NCBI RefSeq assembly: GCF_008065115.1
Contig: NZ_CP042913.1
Span: 2,764,338-2,828,337 of the forward strand
DNA from: Bythopirellula goksoeyrii
Lineage (GTDB): Bacteria > Planctomycetota > Planctomycetia > Pirellulales > Lacipirellulaceae
Direction: 5' to 3'
Length of the DNA: 64,000 nt
This document shows, one piece after another, positions 9,468 to 17,928 of this stretch; within the stretch, counting starts at the first letter, position 1; every line of letters begins with the position of its first letter. The notes below the pieces were generated by a model. That model ran no database searches and had not been told where the DNA came from. It saw only the letters and a program-made list of their open reading frames with translations. A program made the position numbers and the translations under genes.

Positions 9468-9968
9468 TCAATCGGTTTCTTTGAGATCATCTTCATTGAT
9501 CGTTTTGAAACCTTTGGACGCCAGTGTTTCGTTGGCCAAATCGATATTGTCCACCATCAAGGCCACGACAGGGCAACCTCGCGGTCGAGTTAACAAGGGG
9601 TACACCTGAGAAATGTTGATCTCTGCTTGAAGCAGGGCTGTGCAAACCTGCAACAGAGGTTGAGGGCTGTCTGGCAATTCGACGCCGATGAGATCGGACT
9701 CGATGATGGCCAATCCCGCACGCTCCAACACATCGCGGCCTTGTTCAGGATCACTCAGCAAGAATCTCACAACCGCACATTCTGCGGAATCAGAAATCGT
9801 AAGGGCTACGATTCGGACATGGCTTCCCTCAAATCGCCGCACCACCTCGAGAAGTTGGCCGACGCGATTTTCGAGGAAAACGGTAAATTGCCTTATGGAA
9901 GGGTAGTCTCGTCCTCGCAGGGTCGAAAATCCGATTCCCGAGCCACCACCAGTGCTCACGGAACTCAT
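9468..9968 (-). CDS. double ACT-domain protein
   Basis: The 166-residue protein contains two ACT-type ligand-binding folds in tandem. The first starts at IRQFTVFLENRVGQLLEVVRRF (about residues 22-90). The second starts at LLQVCTALLQAEINISQVYPLL (about 100-160). There is no catalytic domain, so it is likely an amino-acid-sensing regulator. It resembles stand-alone ACT proteins and the small subunit of acetolactate synthase in its fold only, and no ilv gene is nearby. ATG 9968 is the only sensible start. Confidence 0.85.
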   Translation of the reverse strand: MSSVSTGGGSGIGFSTLRGRDYPSIRQFTVFLENRVGQLLEVVRRFEGSHVRIVALTISDSAECAVVRFLLSDPEQGRDVLERAGLAIIESDLIGVELPDSPQPLLQVCTALLQAEINISQVYPLLTRPRGCPVVALMVDNIDLANETLASKGFKTINEDDLKETD

Positions 9969-10349
9969 TGAGTAGTCTCCTACAAAAGCGTGTTCCGACG
10001 CTGTCCAGTACGCCGAAAAATCAGCCCCAGGACGCCGAATGTAAGGCCCTGTTTCATTGGATTAAGGCCAGTAAATCCCGGCGTAGTATAAGGTTCTTGT
10101 CATAGTTTTGCAACGTACAGCTATAAGGTAGCAGGGAGCTGAATTACCAAGAACCAATTCGAGCAGGAGGTTCGATAGGACTGGTCATAGAGAATTGGAA
10201 ATTGGCCATTCGAAAGGGTGGAATATCTGACATGTTAGTTCTCCGAAATTAGCGGTAGTTCGTCACCCTGGTGGTCGTATAGGATAGCCCATCTGAACTT
10301 TTGATTGCCGAAACACTCCTAGATCCCGCTTTACCAAGAGCGGTTTGCT
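9969..10349. other. intergenic stretch, no gene seen
   Basis: This 381-base divergent region lies between the ACT gene (minus) and the thioesterase gene (plus) and must hold both promoters. I could not pick a convincing -35/-10 pair. A short minus-strand ORF at 10263-10475 runs into the thioesterase gene and is not supported. Confidence 0.45.
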
Positions 10350-10733
10350 ATGCAACATACGATTGATATTGAAGTTCGCTACTATGAAACTGACGGTCAG
10401 GGGATCGTACACCATGCCAACTACTTCCAGTATTTTGAGCTGGCGCGAATTCAGATGCTCAAGTCGATAGGACATGATTATGCGGAGTTAGAAGAGCAAG
10501 GAATTCTCCTGGTCGTTCACAGTATCTCGGCCAAGTTCATTGCGCCGGCGAAATTTGGCGACACGCTGCAGATTGAAACGACCGTGGAGCGGGCAACTCC
10601 CGCTCGTATTGATCACAGCTACCGAGTTCTGCGTGGCGGAGTCGTCTTGGCCGAAGGGAAGAGTACGATCGCGTGTATCAATCGAGCGGGTGAAATTCAA
10701 CGCATGCCGAGCATCTTGTATCAGGCTCCTTAG
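10350..10733 (+). CDS. YbgC/4HBT acyl-CoA thioesterase
   Basis: This 127-residue hotdog-fold protein has the YbgC-type active-site stretch YYETDGQGIVHHANYFQYFE at residues 10-29. The Asp of TDG is the expected catalytic residue. Family members hydrolyse acyl-CoA thioesters and often associate with the Tol-Pal envelope system, but no tol genes are in this window. The length is normal for the family. It is followed 56 bases later by the DJ-1/PfpI gene on the same strand. Confidence 0.9.
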   Translation: MQHTIDIEVRYYETDGQGIVHHANYFQYFELARIQMLKSIGHDYAELEEQGILLVVHSISAKFIAPAKFGDTLQIETTVERATPARIDHSYRVLRGGVVLAEGKSTIACINRAGEIQRMPSILYQAP

Positions 10734-10789
10734 AGACTTGCGAGAGCTTATTTAAGAGGCCCTAACGAAACCCACCAGGAATGAATTCC

Positions 10790-11365
10790 ATGGCAAGCAA
10801 ACGCATTCTCATGTTGGTCGGCGATTTCGTCGAGGATTACGAGGCGATGGTCCCCCTGCAGATCTTGCAGATGGTCGGTCATCAGGTCGACACCGCAAGT
10901 CCCGACAAGGAGGCGGGTAGTCACGTCGTCACGGCGATCCATGATTTTGAAGGTCAACAAACCTATAGTGAGAAGCGGGGACACAATTTTGCTATTACTG
11001 TCAGCTTTGATGAGGTGACTCCGGATAACTACGATGGCCTCGTAATTCCAGGAGGGCGTTCGCCTGAGTTCTTGCAACTCAACGAGCGAGTGCTCGATAT
11101 CGTAAGGCATTTCGCCGATGGCGCGAAACCAATGGCCGTCACCTGTCACGGGCCTTATCTTTTGACTGCCGCAGGAGTTGTCAGCGGAAAGCGATGCCAG
11201 GCATATCCGTCTCTACGTCCTGAGCTAGAACGTGCGGGGGCGATTTGGGATCCGCCAAGCACGGGACTCGATAGTGTTTGTGTGGATGGCAATCTTGTGA
11301 CGGCACCGGCCTGGCCTGCAAATCCTGCCTGGATGCGAGAGTTTCTGAGGATCTTGGAACAGTAA
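10790..11365 (+). CDS. DJ-1/PfpI family protein
   Basis: This protein of about 190 residues has the class I glutamine-amidotransferase-like flavodoxin fold. The nucleophile elbow is intact: AVTCHGPYLL near residue 120, with Cys followed by His. GLVIPGGRSPEFL carries the conserved upstream loop. Family members include chaperone/deglycase and protease-like proteins; the activity here is unknown. Two in-frame ATGs exist at 10781 and 10790. The second is preferred because AGGA lies nine bases before it. Confidence 0.9.
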   Translation: MASKRILMLVGDFVEDYEAMVPLQILQMVGHQVDTASPDKEAGSHVVTAIHDFEGQQTYSEKRGHNFAITVSFDEVTPDNYDGLVIPGGRSPEFLQLNERVLDIVRHFADGAKPMAVTCHGPYLLTAAGVVSGKRCQAYPSLRPELERAGAIWDPPSTGLDSVCVDGNLVTAPAWPANPAWMREFLRILEQ

Positions 11366-11465
11366 CCGGGGAGAGTATCGCTTCTGCCGAATTTTTTCGA
11401 CCTAGGCGGACCAACTCTTTGGTCTGAGAATCCTGGATGCAGGTGTGCCTCTGGATGTATCCAGA

Positions 11466-11509
11466 ATTGAAAAAGACCTGACATCGGCCTCCGTTACCAA
11501 TGTCAGGTC
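11466..11509 (-). terminator. Rho-independent terminator after the amidotransferase-like gene
   Basis: GACCTGACAT (11475-11484) pairs perfectly with ATGTCAGGTC (11500-11509). Read on the minus strand, the 10-bp stem is followed by TTTTTCAATT. It lies 87 bases past the stop of the minus-strand gene and fits an intrinsic terminator for it. It may also serve the convergent DJ-1 gene, but the U-run is only on the minus transcript. Confidence 0.75.
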
Positions 11510-11595
11510 CTGGGTCGTTAACTCGCATCCTACGAGACGAAGGCCCCGGCCACTTTACGGGGAATAGCGTGGCCCGGGGGAGGTCACTTCTCGTA

Positions 11596-12339
11596 TCAAG
11601 CAACCAAACGAACGGCACCTTGGAATTCGGTAACTCCAAGCAAAAACTCTTCAAAGATTCGTATATCTAGCGCCGAGGCTGTACGTGCTTCGGGATGGAA
11701 CTGAGTTCCCATCGCAAACCAATCGGACATGGTGCTCTCAATCGCCTCGACGATGCCGTCGGGGCAAATCGCTGAGACCTTGAAACCCGGAGCAACTTCG
11801 TCGACCGCCATGTGATGCATGCTGTTGACGCGTAGCTCGCCATCTCCGTAGACACGCTCCATGATAGTGCCTGGCACCAATTCCAAGGTGTGGCGATGAG
11901 CGGGGTCCAGCGGATCTTTGTGTGGTAGGGCAGTCGGACGGTCATCAGGGATGTGCAGCATTAGATTGCCACCCTGAGAAATATTCAACAACTGCATACC
12001 AGCCCCGATGCCGAGCATCGGCATGCGGCGTTCTGAAACCAACCGCATCAGGCAGCGGTCGAAGGATTCTCGACGGGGGTCCTGCAGATTAACCGTGGGA
12101 TGGAGCATCCAGCCATCTCGGCGGGGATCGAGATCAGCACCTCCGACAAGCATCACCCCATCGAGACGGTCGAGAACATTTTCGATATCCTCCGCGCACT
12201 CATACGGGGGGAGAATAACGGGGATCCCTCCTACATTGATGATGGCATCGTAATAACCGGCCGCGACACATGAATAAGCAGGCGTGTCTCCCTTGGCCGA
12301 TCGAAAATCGGCGTTCATGCCAATTACGGGCTTTGTCAT
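11596..12339 (-). CDS. class I glutamine amidotransferase-like (C26) protein without nucleophile Cys
   Basis: This 247-residue protein resembles PuuD-type gamma-glutamyl-GABA hydrolases: KPVIGMNADFRS at the start, GVMLVGGADLDPRR, RHTLELVPGT, VNSMHHMAVD, and TQFHPEAR with the conserved His and Glu. The nucleophile elbow reads MLGIGAGMQLLN where the family has GICRGMQ. The codon at the Cys position is GGG, so the protein should lack the usual hydrolase activity. ATG 12339 is chosen because GGGAG lies nine bases upstream; the ORF upstream of it has no family similarity. A strong terminator follows. It could be a binding or regulatory pseudoenzyme. Confidence 0.88.
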   Translation of the reverse strand: MTKPVIGMNADFRSAKGDTPAYSCVAAGYYDAIINVGGIPVILPPYECAEDIENVLDRLDGVMLVGGADLDPRRDGWMLHPTVNLQDPRRESFDRCLMRLVSERRMPMLGIGAGMQLLNISQGGNLMLHIPDDRPTALPHKDPLDPAHRHTLELVPGTIMERVYGDGELRVNSMHHMAVDEVAPGFKVSAICPDGIVEAIESTMSDWFAMGTQFHPEARTASALDIRIFEEFLLGVTEFQGAVRLVA

Positions 12340-12816
12340 CGCTTCGCACTCCCTTTCTGACGCAATTGCGCCAAGCTGTCCTAATCCGCAACGGAGTTCA
12401 GGCGAGGCAAAAGAAACTGCCGTGGGAGATCTGCCGACGATCCTGTCCGACAAGAAATCCAACAACGCGGCCGCAAGCACTGGGTCGCTGACAGGTATCC
12501 ACGAGAGAAGAGAAGCTTCACACCGCGTCTGTACCTTCCTTGGTACCTGTAAGAATCCAAATCACTCGAAGCCTACTCGGCCATGCGAAGATTTCTCTCC
12601 ACTGCCGAGAGTTGTCCCTATTGCTTCGCTACAAATACTCCTTTGTGGCTGTTTGCCGTTGTCACGCGGCTCGTGAGAGATGCAAGTCGTGGCAGCGAAT
12701 CTAACCGAGTTGGGGAGAAAGACAAGTAAATAATACATCTTGGGCTAAAAAGTGTCTTACAAACACCAGATGCAGTGTTTTGCGCCATCCAGGTCAATTG
12801 TTGTCAAATCCTGTTT
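12340..12816. other. intergenic stretch, no gene seen
   Basis: These 477 bases separate two minus-strand genes. The region holds the promoter of the amidotransferase-like gene and the tail of the CPBP gene. I see short ORFs but none with a ribosome site or recognisable protein features, and no clear terminator. Confidence 0.45.
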
Positions 12817-13542
12817 TCAGGGCGATTGAAAGGCGATTTGATATCCAATCACAAAAATCGCGGCGTCTACTAGTAAATGGCTTAGCCAGGGCCCCAGGAG
12901 TGAACCTGTGCGGTGGTAGAGCCATGCCCACACGCCCCCTCCGACCGCAATGCACAAGGAAAACAGCCAGGTGATCGGAGAGAAAAACCCAAAATAAGTG
13001 CCTAGGACAAGTACGTGATGTGCCATGAACCCAAGCGATGAAACCACAATTGCCGTACTTAGAGAAGTTCGTTCGCTTAGTTGTCCGAACACAAACCATC
13101 GCCAGTAGTATTCTTCGAGCAGCGAATGGATCAAGCTATAAAAAATGCCAATGCCCAAGAAAACGGTGGGAGTTTCTAGATTCATTCCAGCGATTTTCGC
13201 TCTGATCTGATCTTCTGCAGCAATGAAGAATGCGACTTTTTGAAGGAGAAAGTGGTAGCCCAACCACATCGAGGCAGCGACGATCAAGCCAAACACGAGC
13301 CCAATTGGCACGCCTGCCGCAGACCATGGCCATAGCTGGGGGCGGCGTCGTTGAAAGAGCATGACCCAAAGTATGGGGAACAAGAATTGGCCCGTCTTGG
13401 CTATTCCATAAGTGAGTTGTTGCACAAGCGGAGGGGCGCTGGCTGCCAAAATGAAATAAGCCAGCGTTACCACGGTTGGTAGGATCAGTCCGACGACGAT
13501 GGCTATCCAATCTCGTCGGCTTGTATAGGGTTCGCTGTCCAT
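12817..13542 (-). CDS. CPBP-family intramembrane glutamic protease
   Basis: This protein of about 241 residues is mostly membrane helices. It carries the CPBP (Abi, CAAX protease and bacteriocin-processing) signature: LLEEYYWRWFVFG supplies the Glu-Glu...Arg motif, MAHHVLVLG a His, and WLSHLLVDAAIF the last His-x3-Asp motif. Family members cleave membrane proteins or prenylated peptides; the target is unknown. ATG 13542 is preferred over an upstream ATG at 13656, because the longer form would overlap the start of the divergent OleA-like gene. Its ribosome site is weak. Confidence 0.85.
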   Translation of the reverse strand: MDSEPYTSRRDWIAIVVGLILPTVVTLAYFILAASAPPLVQQLTYGIAKTGQFLFPILWVMLFQRRRPQLWPWSAAGVPIGLVFGLIVAASMWLGYHFLLQKVAFFIAAEDQIRAKIAGMNLETPTVFLGIGIFYSLIHSLLEEYYWRWFVFGQLSERTSLSTAIVVSSLGFMAHHVLVLGTYFGFFSPITWLFSLCIAVGGGVWAWLYHRTGSLLGPWLSHLLVDAAIFVIGYQIAFQSP

Positions 13543-13654
13543 CAGTGATTGGCTCTTGCTGGATAAAGTCTGCCGGTTGCCGCACAACTCGGCCCACTGT
13601 ATCGTGAACAAGCGAGGTGACAAGTCCATTGACGGAAAACATCGGTAATACTTC

Positions 13655-14713
13655 ATGCAGTATCAAAGGGTCTGCCTGGAATCGCTAGGCTATACATTGC
13701 CAAATGAGGTGGTGACGACCGACGTGCTGGAACAACAACTAGCTCCAGTCTATCAGCGCCTTCGCCTGCCTGCAGGTCGCCTCGAATTGATGACCGGCAT
13801 CCGCGAACGACGATTTTTTGCCCCAGGTACTACTCCTGGGAGTATCAGTTGCCAAAGCGGAAAACGGGCAATTCTCGCTAGCAATTTTGCCCCGAATCTC
13901 ATCGGAGGACTTGTGCATGGGTCGGTGTGTCGCGATTTTCTTGAACCCGCCACGGCCTGTTCGGTACACCACAGCCTGGGACTTCGGGCCGACTGTCTCC
14001 TTTGTGACGTGTCCAATGCTTGTCTAGGGATTCTTACGGGCATCATTCAATTGGCCAACATGATTGAGTTAGGGCAAATCAAGGCGGGTCTGGTGGTGGG
14101 TACCGAATGTGGTCGACAACTCGTGGAGAACACAGTCGAGCGACTCAATGGAGATCAATCGCTGACTCGCCAGAGCATCAAGCAATTGGTGGCGTCGCTG
14201 ACTATCGGCTCGGGAAGTGTGGCTGTACTTCTGTGCGACGAATCGATCAGCCGTACTAGGAATCGCTTGACTACCGCCACGGTACTGGCTGCCACAGCTC
14301 ACCATGAGCTGTGTCGCAGTGAAGGTCTGGAAACCTTTATGCACACAGATAGTGAGCAACTCATGCAACAAGGGGTGGCTGCCGGAGTGGCGACATTTGA
14401 GAGGTTTCTTTCAGACACCAATTGGGATCGCGAGCAAATCGATAAGACCATTTGTCATCAAGTGGGCGTCGCACATCGAAAACTGCTCTTTCAATCGCTT
14501 GGTTTGGATCCTGGACTCGATTTCTCAACGTTTGAGACCCTTGGTAATACCGGCGCCGCGGCATTGCCGCTTACCTTGGCAAGGGCTGCCGAGGCGGGGC
14601 ACATCGCCAGTGGTGATCGGGTGGCATTGATGGGCATCGGATCGGGGATTAATTGCCAGATGTTGGCGGTTGAGTGGAACGAGACGCAGGTGCGAGGTGG
14701 CAGCGAGGAGTGA
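13655..14713 (+). CDS. OleA-like thiolase (FabH-fold, long-chain beta-ketoacid synthase)
   Basis: This 352-residue thiolase-fold protein has the full Cys-His-Asn triad: DVSNACLGIL (Cys near 121), ICHQVGVAHRK (His near 268), and ETLGNTGAAAL (Asn near 297). Several stretches match my memory of OleA, which condenses two fatty acyl-CoAs head to head in olefin synthesis, better than FabH: CRDFLEPATAC, HHELCRS, and the C-terminal LMGIGSGINCQML. Some planctomycetes make the polyunsaturated C31:9 alkene through Ole proteins (established knowledge). No oleB, oleC or oleD is in the window. A FabH-like priming synthase for the nearby lipid cluster is the alternative. Confidence 0.88.
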   Translation: MQYQRVCLESLGYTLPNEVVTTDVLEQQLAPVYQRLRLPAGRLELMTGIRERRFFAPGTTPGSISCQSGKRAILASNFAPNLIGGLVHGSVCRDFLEPATACSVHHSLGLRADCLLCDVSNACLGILTGIIQLANMIELGQIKAGLVVGTECGRQLVENTVERLNGDQSLTRQSIKQLVASLTIGSGSVAVLLCDESISRTRNRLTTATVLAATAHHELCRSEGLETFMHTDSEQLMQQGVAAGVATFERFLSDTNWDREQIDKTICHQVGVAHRKLLFQSLGLDPGLDFSTFETLGNTGAAALPLTLARAAEAGHIASGDRVALMGIGSGINCQMLAVEWNETQVRGGSEE

Positions 14714-14760
14714 GCGCTCTGCTGCGCTAGGGCTCCGCATCGAGGTTGACAATGGTCCGT

Positions 14761-16311
14761 CTAGGAAAATGCGATTACCAAACCGACTACCAAAACCACT
14801 AATACGCCGACGGCGATCAATCCATAGACCCAGCCTGGGGTGCCGTAGCGGGGACCGGAGTATCCCGGCGGGCGGAGGGGATCGACTTCACCTGGGAGTG
14901 AGCGTGGAAGGGGTTTTAGTTTTTCCTTCTTCTCCGCCATTTCAAAGGCTTCTTCGACCAGCGAGACTCGTGGCTTGTCGGAGACGGTTTCTGCCATTGC
15001 CGCCGAGATATCGTCGGTTATGCTCTCGCTGGTGGAGGCGAAATCTTCGGATTCTTCGGGTTCGGCTTCTTCTTCGATCGGGGCCAAGCCGATGTCTTCT
15101 TCCGGTTGCTTATCTTCAGGCGGTGAGAGGAGCTTCTTGGCAGACTTGCCGGGAGCAGAACTGCCACCGGAATCGCTGCCTCGGTTGATGGATTGGGCGA
15201 ATCGGCGGAAGACGTCGCTGCCAACGCCACCCTTCGAGTCGAGATTCTTGCCGCTGTCTCCCACATCTCGGCCGCGGTCCGCCAGCCATTCTGCTAGTCG
15301 ATTGACGACGTCGTCTGCTGTCTGATACCGATCGGCTGGCTTCTTAGCCATCATCGTTTCACAGATGTGCAGTAGAATCGGGGGAGCGTCAGGCCGATCC
15401 TTTAAGATGCTGGGGGCTATCTCGACTTGATGCTTGAGTAGGCGTTCGGAAATGGAACCCTCTGGGAAAGGAGGGTGGCCTGTCAGCAGGAAGTAGAGGG
15501 TGCAACCAAGGCTGTAAATATCCGATCTAGAGTCCGCCTTGTGGCTATTAAGTGCTTGTTCCGGTGCGAGATAGTCGGCCGTTCCAAGGACGTTCTCATT
15601 GTTATCGAGAGTGAGTGAGGCTTCGTCGTCGATCAATCTTGCCAACCCTAGGTCGAGCAATTTGACGACCCCATTTTTGTCGACGAGACAATTGGCAGGT
15701 TTGATATCGCGATGCACGAGTCCCATCTCATGGGCATGCGACAACCCACGAGCCACTTGGGCGATGTAGTCAGCAGCCAACAGATAATCAAGCGGCCCCT
15801 TTTCCTTGACCAATTGGTGTAAGTCTTGCCCCTCGACGTACTCCATCACGATGTAGTGTTGGCCTTCGTGTTCGTCGATGTCATAAGTATGGATGATGTT
15901 AGGATCGTCGAGCTTTGCCGCTGCTCGAGCTTCGATTCGAAAGCGATCGAGGTAAGTTGAATCGGCGACTTTACCCTTCGGAAGCACTTTGATTGCCCTA
16001 CGTGCCCGCATCAAGATATGCTCAGCGAGGTAAACGCTGCTCATACCTCCCTTGCCGAGCATGCGGAGCAATTTGTATTTGCCGAGAAGGAATCCCCGAT
16101 GCTTGCCGGCGAGCAGTTTTTCGGATTGCCAGTTGGTGAGCAATTCCGCTTCGACCAAGGCCTTGGCTAGGGCTTCTTGAGTTTCGGGTAGCTTCCCGCC
16201 ATTCTCTTTGCGCAGCTTGGCTAGGAAACGCTCCAACTGTTCTTCTTCAACCAGTTGGCTGCGTTTTACTAGATCAACAAAATTCTGATTCTGAGCCACT
16301 ACTTTGGTCAT
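14761..16311 (-). CDS. Hanks-type Ser/Thr protein kinase with C-terminal membrane anchor
   Basis: This 516-residue kinase begins with a Leu/Gln-rich helical region of about 75 residues. The kinase domain follows (about 75-350): glycine loop LGKGGMSSVYLA, Lys in RRAIKVLPKG, catalytic loop VHRDIKPANCLV near 202, DLG in place of DFG, and APEQAL. An acidic, Ser-rich stretch (about 370-460) leads to a single membrane helix, GWVYGLIAVGVLVVLVVGLVIA, at the very C-terminus. The catalytic domain is therefore cytoplasmic with almost nothing outside. This is typical of planctomycete kinases. The substrate is unknown. Confidence 0.93.
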   Translation of the reverse strand: MTKVVAQNQNFVDLVKRSQLVEEEQLERFLAKLRKENGGKLPETQEALAKALVEAELLTNWQSEKLLAGKHRGFLLGKYKLLRMLGKGGMSSVYLAEHILMRARRAIKVLPKGKVADSTYLDRFRIEARAAAKLDDPNIIHTYDIDEHEGQHYIVMEYVEGQDLHQLVKEKGPLDYLLAADYIAQVARGLSHAHEMGLVHRDIKPANCLVDKNGVVKLLDLGLARLIDDEASLTLDNNENVLGTADYLAPEQALNSHKADSRSDIYSLGCTLYFLLTGHPPFPEGSISERLLKHQVEIAPSILKDRPDAPPILLHICETMMAKKPADRYQTADDVVNRLAEWLADRGRDVGDSGKNLDSKGGVGSDVFRRFAQSINRGSDSGGSSAPGKSAKKLLSPPEDKQPEEDIGLAPIEEEAEPEESEDFASTSESITDDISAAMAETVSDKPRVSLVEEAFEMAEKKEKLKPLPRSLPGEVDPLRPPGYSGPRYGTPGWVYGLIAVGVLVVLVVGLVIAFS

Positions 16312-16661
16312 GAAAGAATCTGTAGGCCCGCCTGCGCTGCTCGAGGTGTCATGGGGAATTTGGCCACTGTAATATTATTCAGTAAGCGCACCCGCCCAAA
16401 GACCTTTTGAGCAAAGGCCGCCAAGAAAAGTTCTCTGCTTTCCATTGGAGTCGGTGCGGGAAACAGCAATCCGTTTCGGTCCTTTCCATAATCCTAAAAG
16501 TTCCCGGGGGGACTCCGCCTCTGCCTCTAGAATATCATGCAGTGGTCATAACTACCAGAATCGAATTCACCGAACACCCTTATTTATTAGGGTTTTCATG
16601 CATTTGTCTGCATAATCTTCACAATACGAACGAGACAGTTGAGGCACTCTATCAAGTATCT
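16312..16661. other. intergenic stretch between kinase and lipid cluster
   Basis: These 350 bases must contain the kinase promoter and the end of the lipid-cluster transcript. A weak hairpin (ACCCT...AGGGT then TTTTC, about 16576-16597) is the only structure seen; its U-run is on the plus strand, so it is not a good terminator for the minus-strand cluster. Confidence 0.4.
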
Positions 16662-17483
16662 CTAGGCTCCTGACGAGTTTGTCCCCAGGAAGCCGGCAAT
16701 CAGACGCTGGTCAAAGTAGTTCACTTCCATGCCCGCATCGATCACTAGCCGCTGGGCATTGATCCCGCTTGATTTTGGGCTAAGTAGAAAAGCTACGGTA
16801 GCTGCTACTTCGGCAGTTTGAACGGCCCTACCCCGGAGTGTTGCCCGCTCGGCATAGAGATACGAGTCAACGTAGCCGGGGATTCCAGCCGAAGCAGAGG
16901 TCTTTAAGAGCCCTGGTGCTACGGCGTTGAACCGGACCTCGGAGAAGTTGCTGAACGATTTCGCCAAGAAGGCTAGGCTCGAATCGAGGGCAGCCTTTAC
17001 GGGGGCCATGAAGCCGTAGTTCTCGCTGGCCATCCGGGTGGTGGAGATGGAGACCGTCACGACCGACGCTTGGGGAGTGAGCAAATCCTTGAAGGCGTTC
17101 GAGATGGCCACTAAAGAGAAGCACGAGATGTCGAGGGCCCGCAGGAATTGCTCCTTATTGGTTTCGTGAAACGGCTTGGGACCCTCGGAGTAATCGCCAA
17201 ACGCGATCGAATGGACAATACCATCGAGTCGTTCGAATCGTGCGGAAAGCTCATGTGCTAGGGCTTCGATTTGCTCGGGAAACTCCACGTCGCAGACGAA
17301 GATGGGGAGGTCACCGGCGAGTTTGGCCACCGATTCACGCCGCTCCGGTGAGCGGACCACCAAGGCTACTTCGACACCCGCGTCCCCAAGCTCCTGCACC
17401 ACATGCCAGGCGACGCTCTTGCGATTGGCCACGCCGAATACGGCGATGCGTTTGCCTTCAAGTTGCAGAAAGTCGGCGGGCAT
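16662..17483 (-). CDS. fabI: enoyl-ACP reductase FabI-like
   Basis: This 273-residue SDR-fold reductase would reduce the enoyl-ACP double bond with NAD(P)[13 protein letters not shown] at residues 17-28 is the FabI nucleotide-binding variant. The active-site pair is [10 protein letters not shown], with Tyr near 156 and Lys near 163, the same spacing and numbering as E. coli FabI. It is the last gene of the cluster and its start overlaps the fabZ stop by one base, so translation is probably coupled. It may serve the dedicated lipid pathway rather than, or as well as, general fatty acid synthesis. Confidence 0.93.
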   Translation of the reverse strand: MPADFLQLEGKRIAVFGVANRKSVAWHVVQELGDAGVEVALVVRSPERRESVAKLAGDLPIFVCDVEFPEQIEALAHELSARFERLDGIVHSIAFGDYSEGPKPFHETNKEQFLRALDISCFSLVAISNAFKDLLTPQASVVTVSISTTRMASENYGFMAPVKAALDSSLAFLAKSFSNFSEVRFNAVAPGLLKTSASAGIPGYVDSYLYAERATLRGRAVQTAEVAATVAFLLSPKSSGINAQRLVIDAGMEVNYFDQRLIAGFLGTNSSGA

Positions 17484-17917
17484 TACTCGGACTCGGGTTT
17501 GGTCAGTGTGCAGGCGAAATCAAACCGAGTGGCGACCTTTCCATCGACCGTTACCCGGGCTTTCATGAAAAAAGCGTTGGAGAGTTGTTCGACGAGGCTG
17601 GTCTCGATGAGGACGGTGTCACCGGGGCGTACCATTTTCTTGAACTGAACGTTATTCGCTCGGGTCGCCACGGGCACTGCCGAAGGATCATCGGCAACGC
17701 GTTTGGACAGCAATACAGCCCCCGCTTGCATGGCCGCCTCGCATAAGAGGACGCCCGGAGTAATCGGGAATTTGGGATAGTGCCCCTGATACCAGAATTC
17801 TTCGCCCGTGAACGTCTTACGGCAGACGATGCGATCTTCCGACTGTTCGACGATTTCGTCAATCAAGAGGAAAGGCTCTCGATGGGGGATGGCTGCTTTG
17901 ATGGCTTCGAGTGACAT
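17483..17917 (-). CDS. fabZ: 3-hydroxyacyl-ACP dehydratase FabZ-like
   Basis: This 144-residue hotdog-fold dehydratase removes water from 3-hydroxyacyl-ACP. The catalytic His lies in [19 protein letters not shown] near residue 46, with the conserved Glu of CEAAMQ near 60. [13 protein letters not shown] at residues 10-22 is the usual N-terminal strand. The length is normal. It overlaps fabI by one base and follows the CrtI-like gene by 11 bases, so it sits inside a tight operon. Confidence 0.94.
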   Translation of the reverse strand: MSLEAIKAAIPHREPFLLIDEIVEQSEDRIVCRKTFTGEEFWYQGHYPKFPITPGVLLCEAAMQAGAVLLSKRVADDPSAVPVATRANNVQFKKMVRPGDTVLIETSLVEQLSNAFFMKARVTVDGKVATRFDFACTLTKPESE

Positions 17918-17928
17918 AAATGTTGGGA

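Noticed and set aside
10263-10475. A 70-residue minus-strand frame before the thioesterase gene
   Set aside because: It overlaps the thioesterase start and lacks a ribosome site and protein features.
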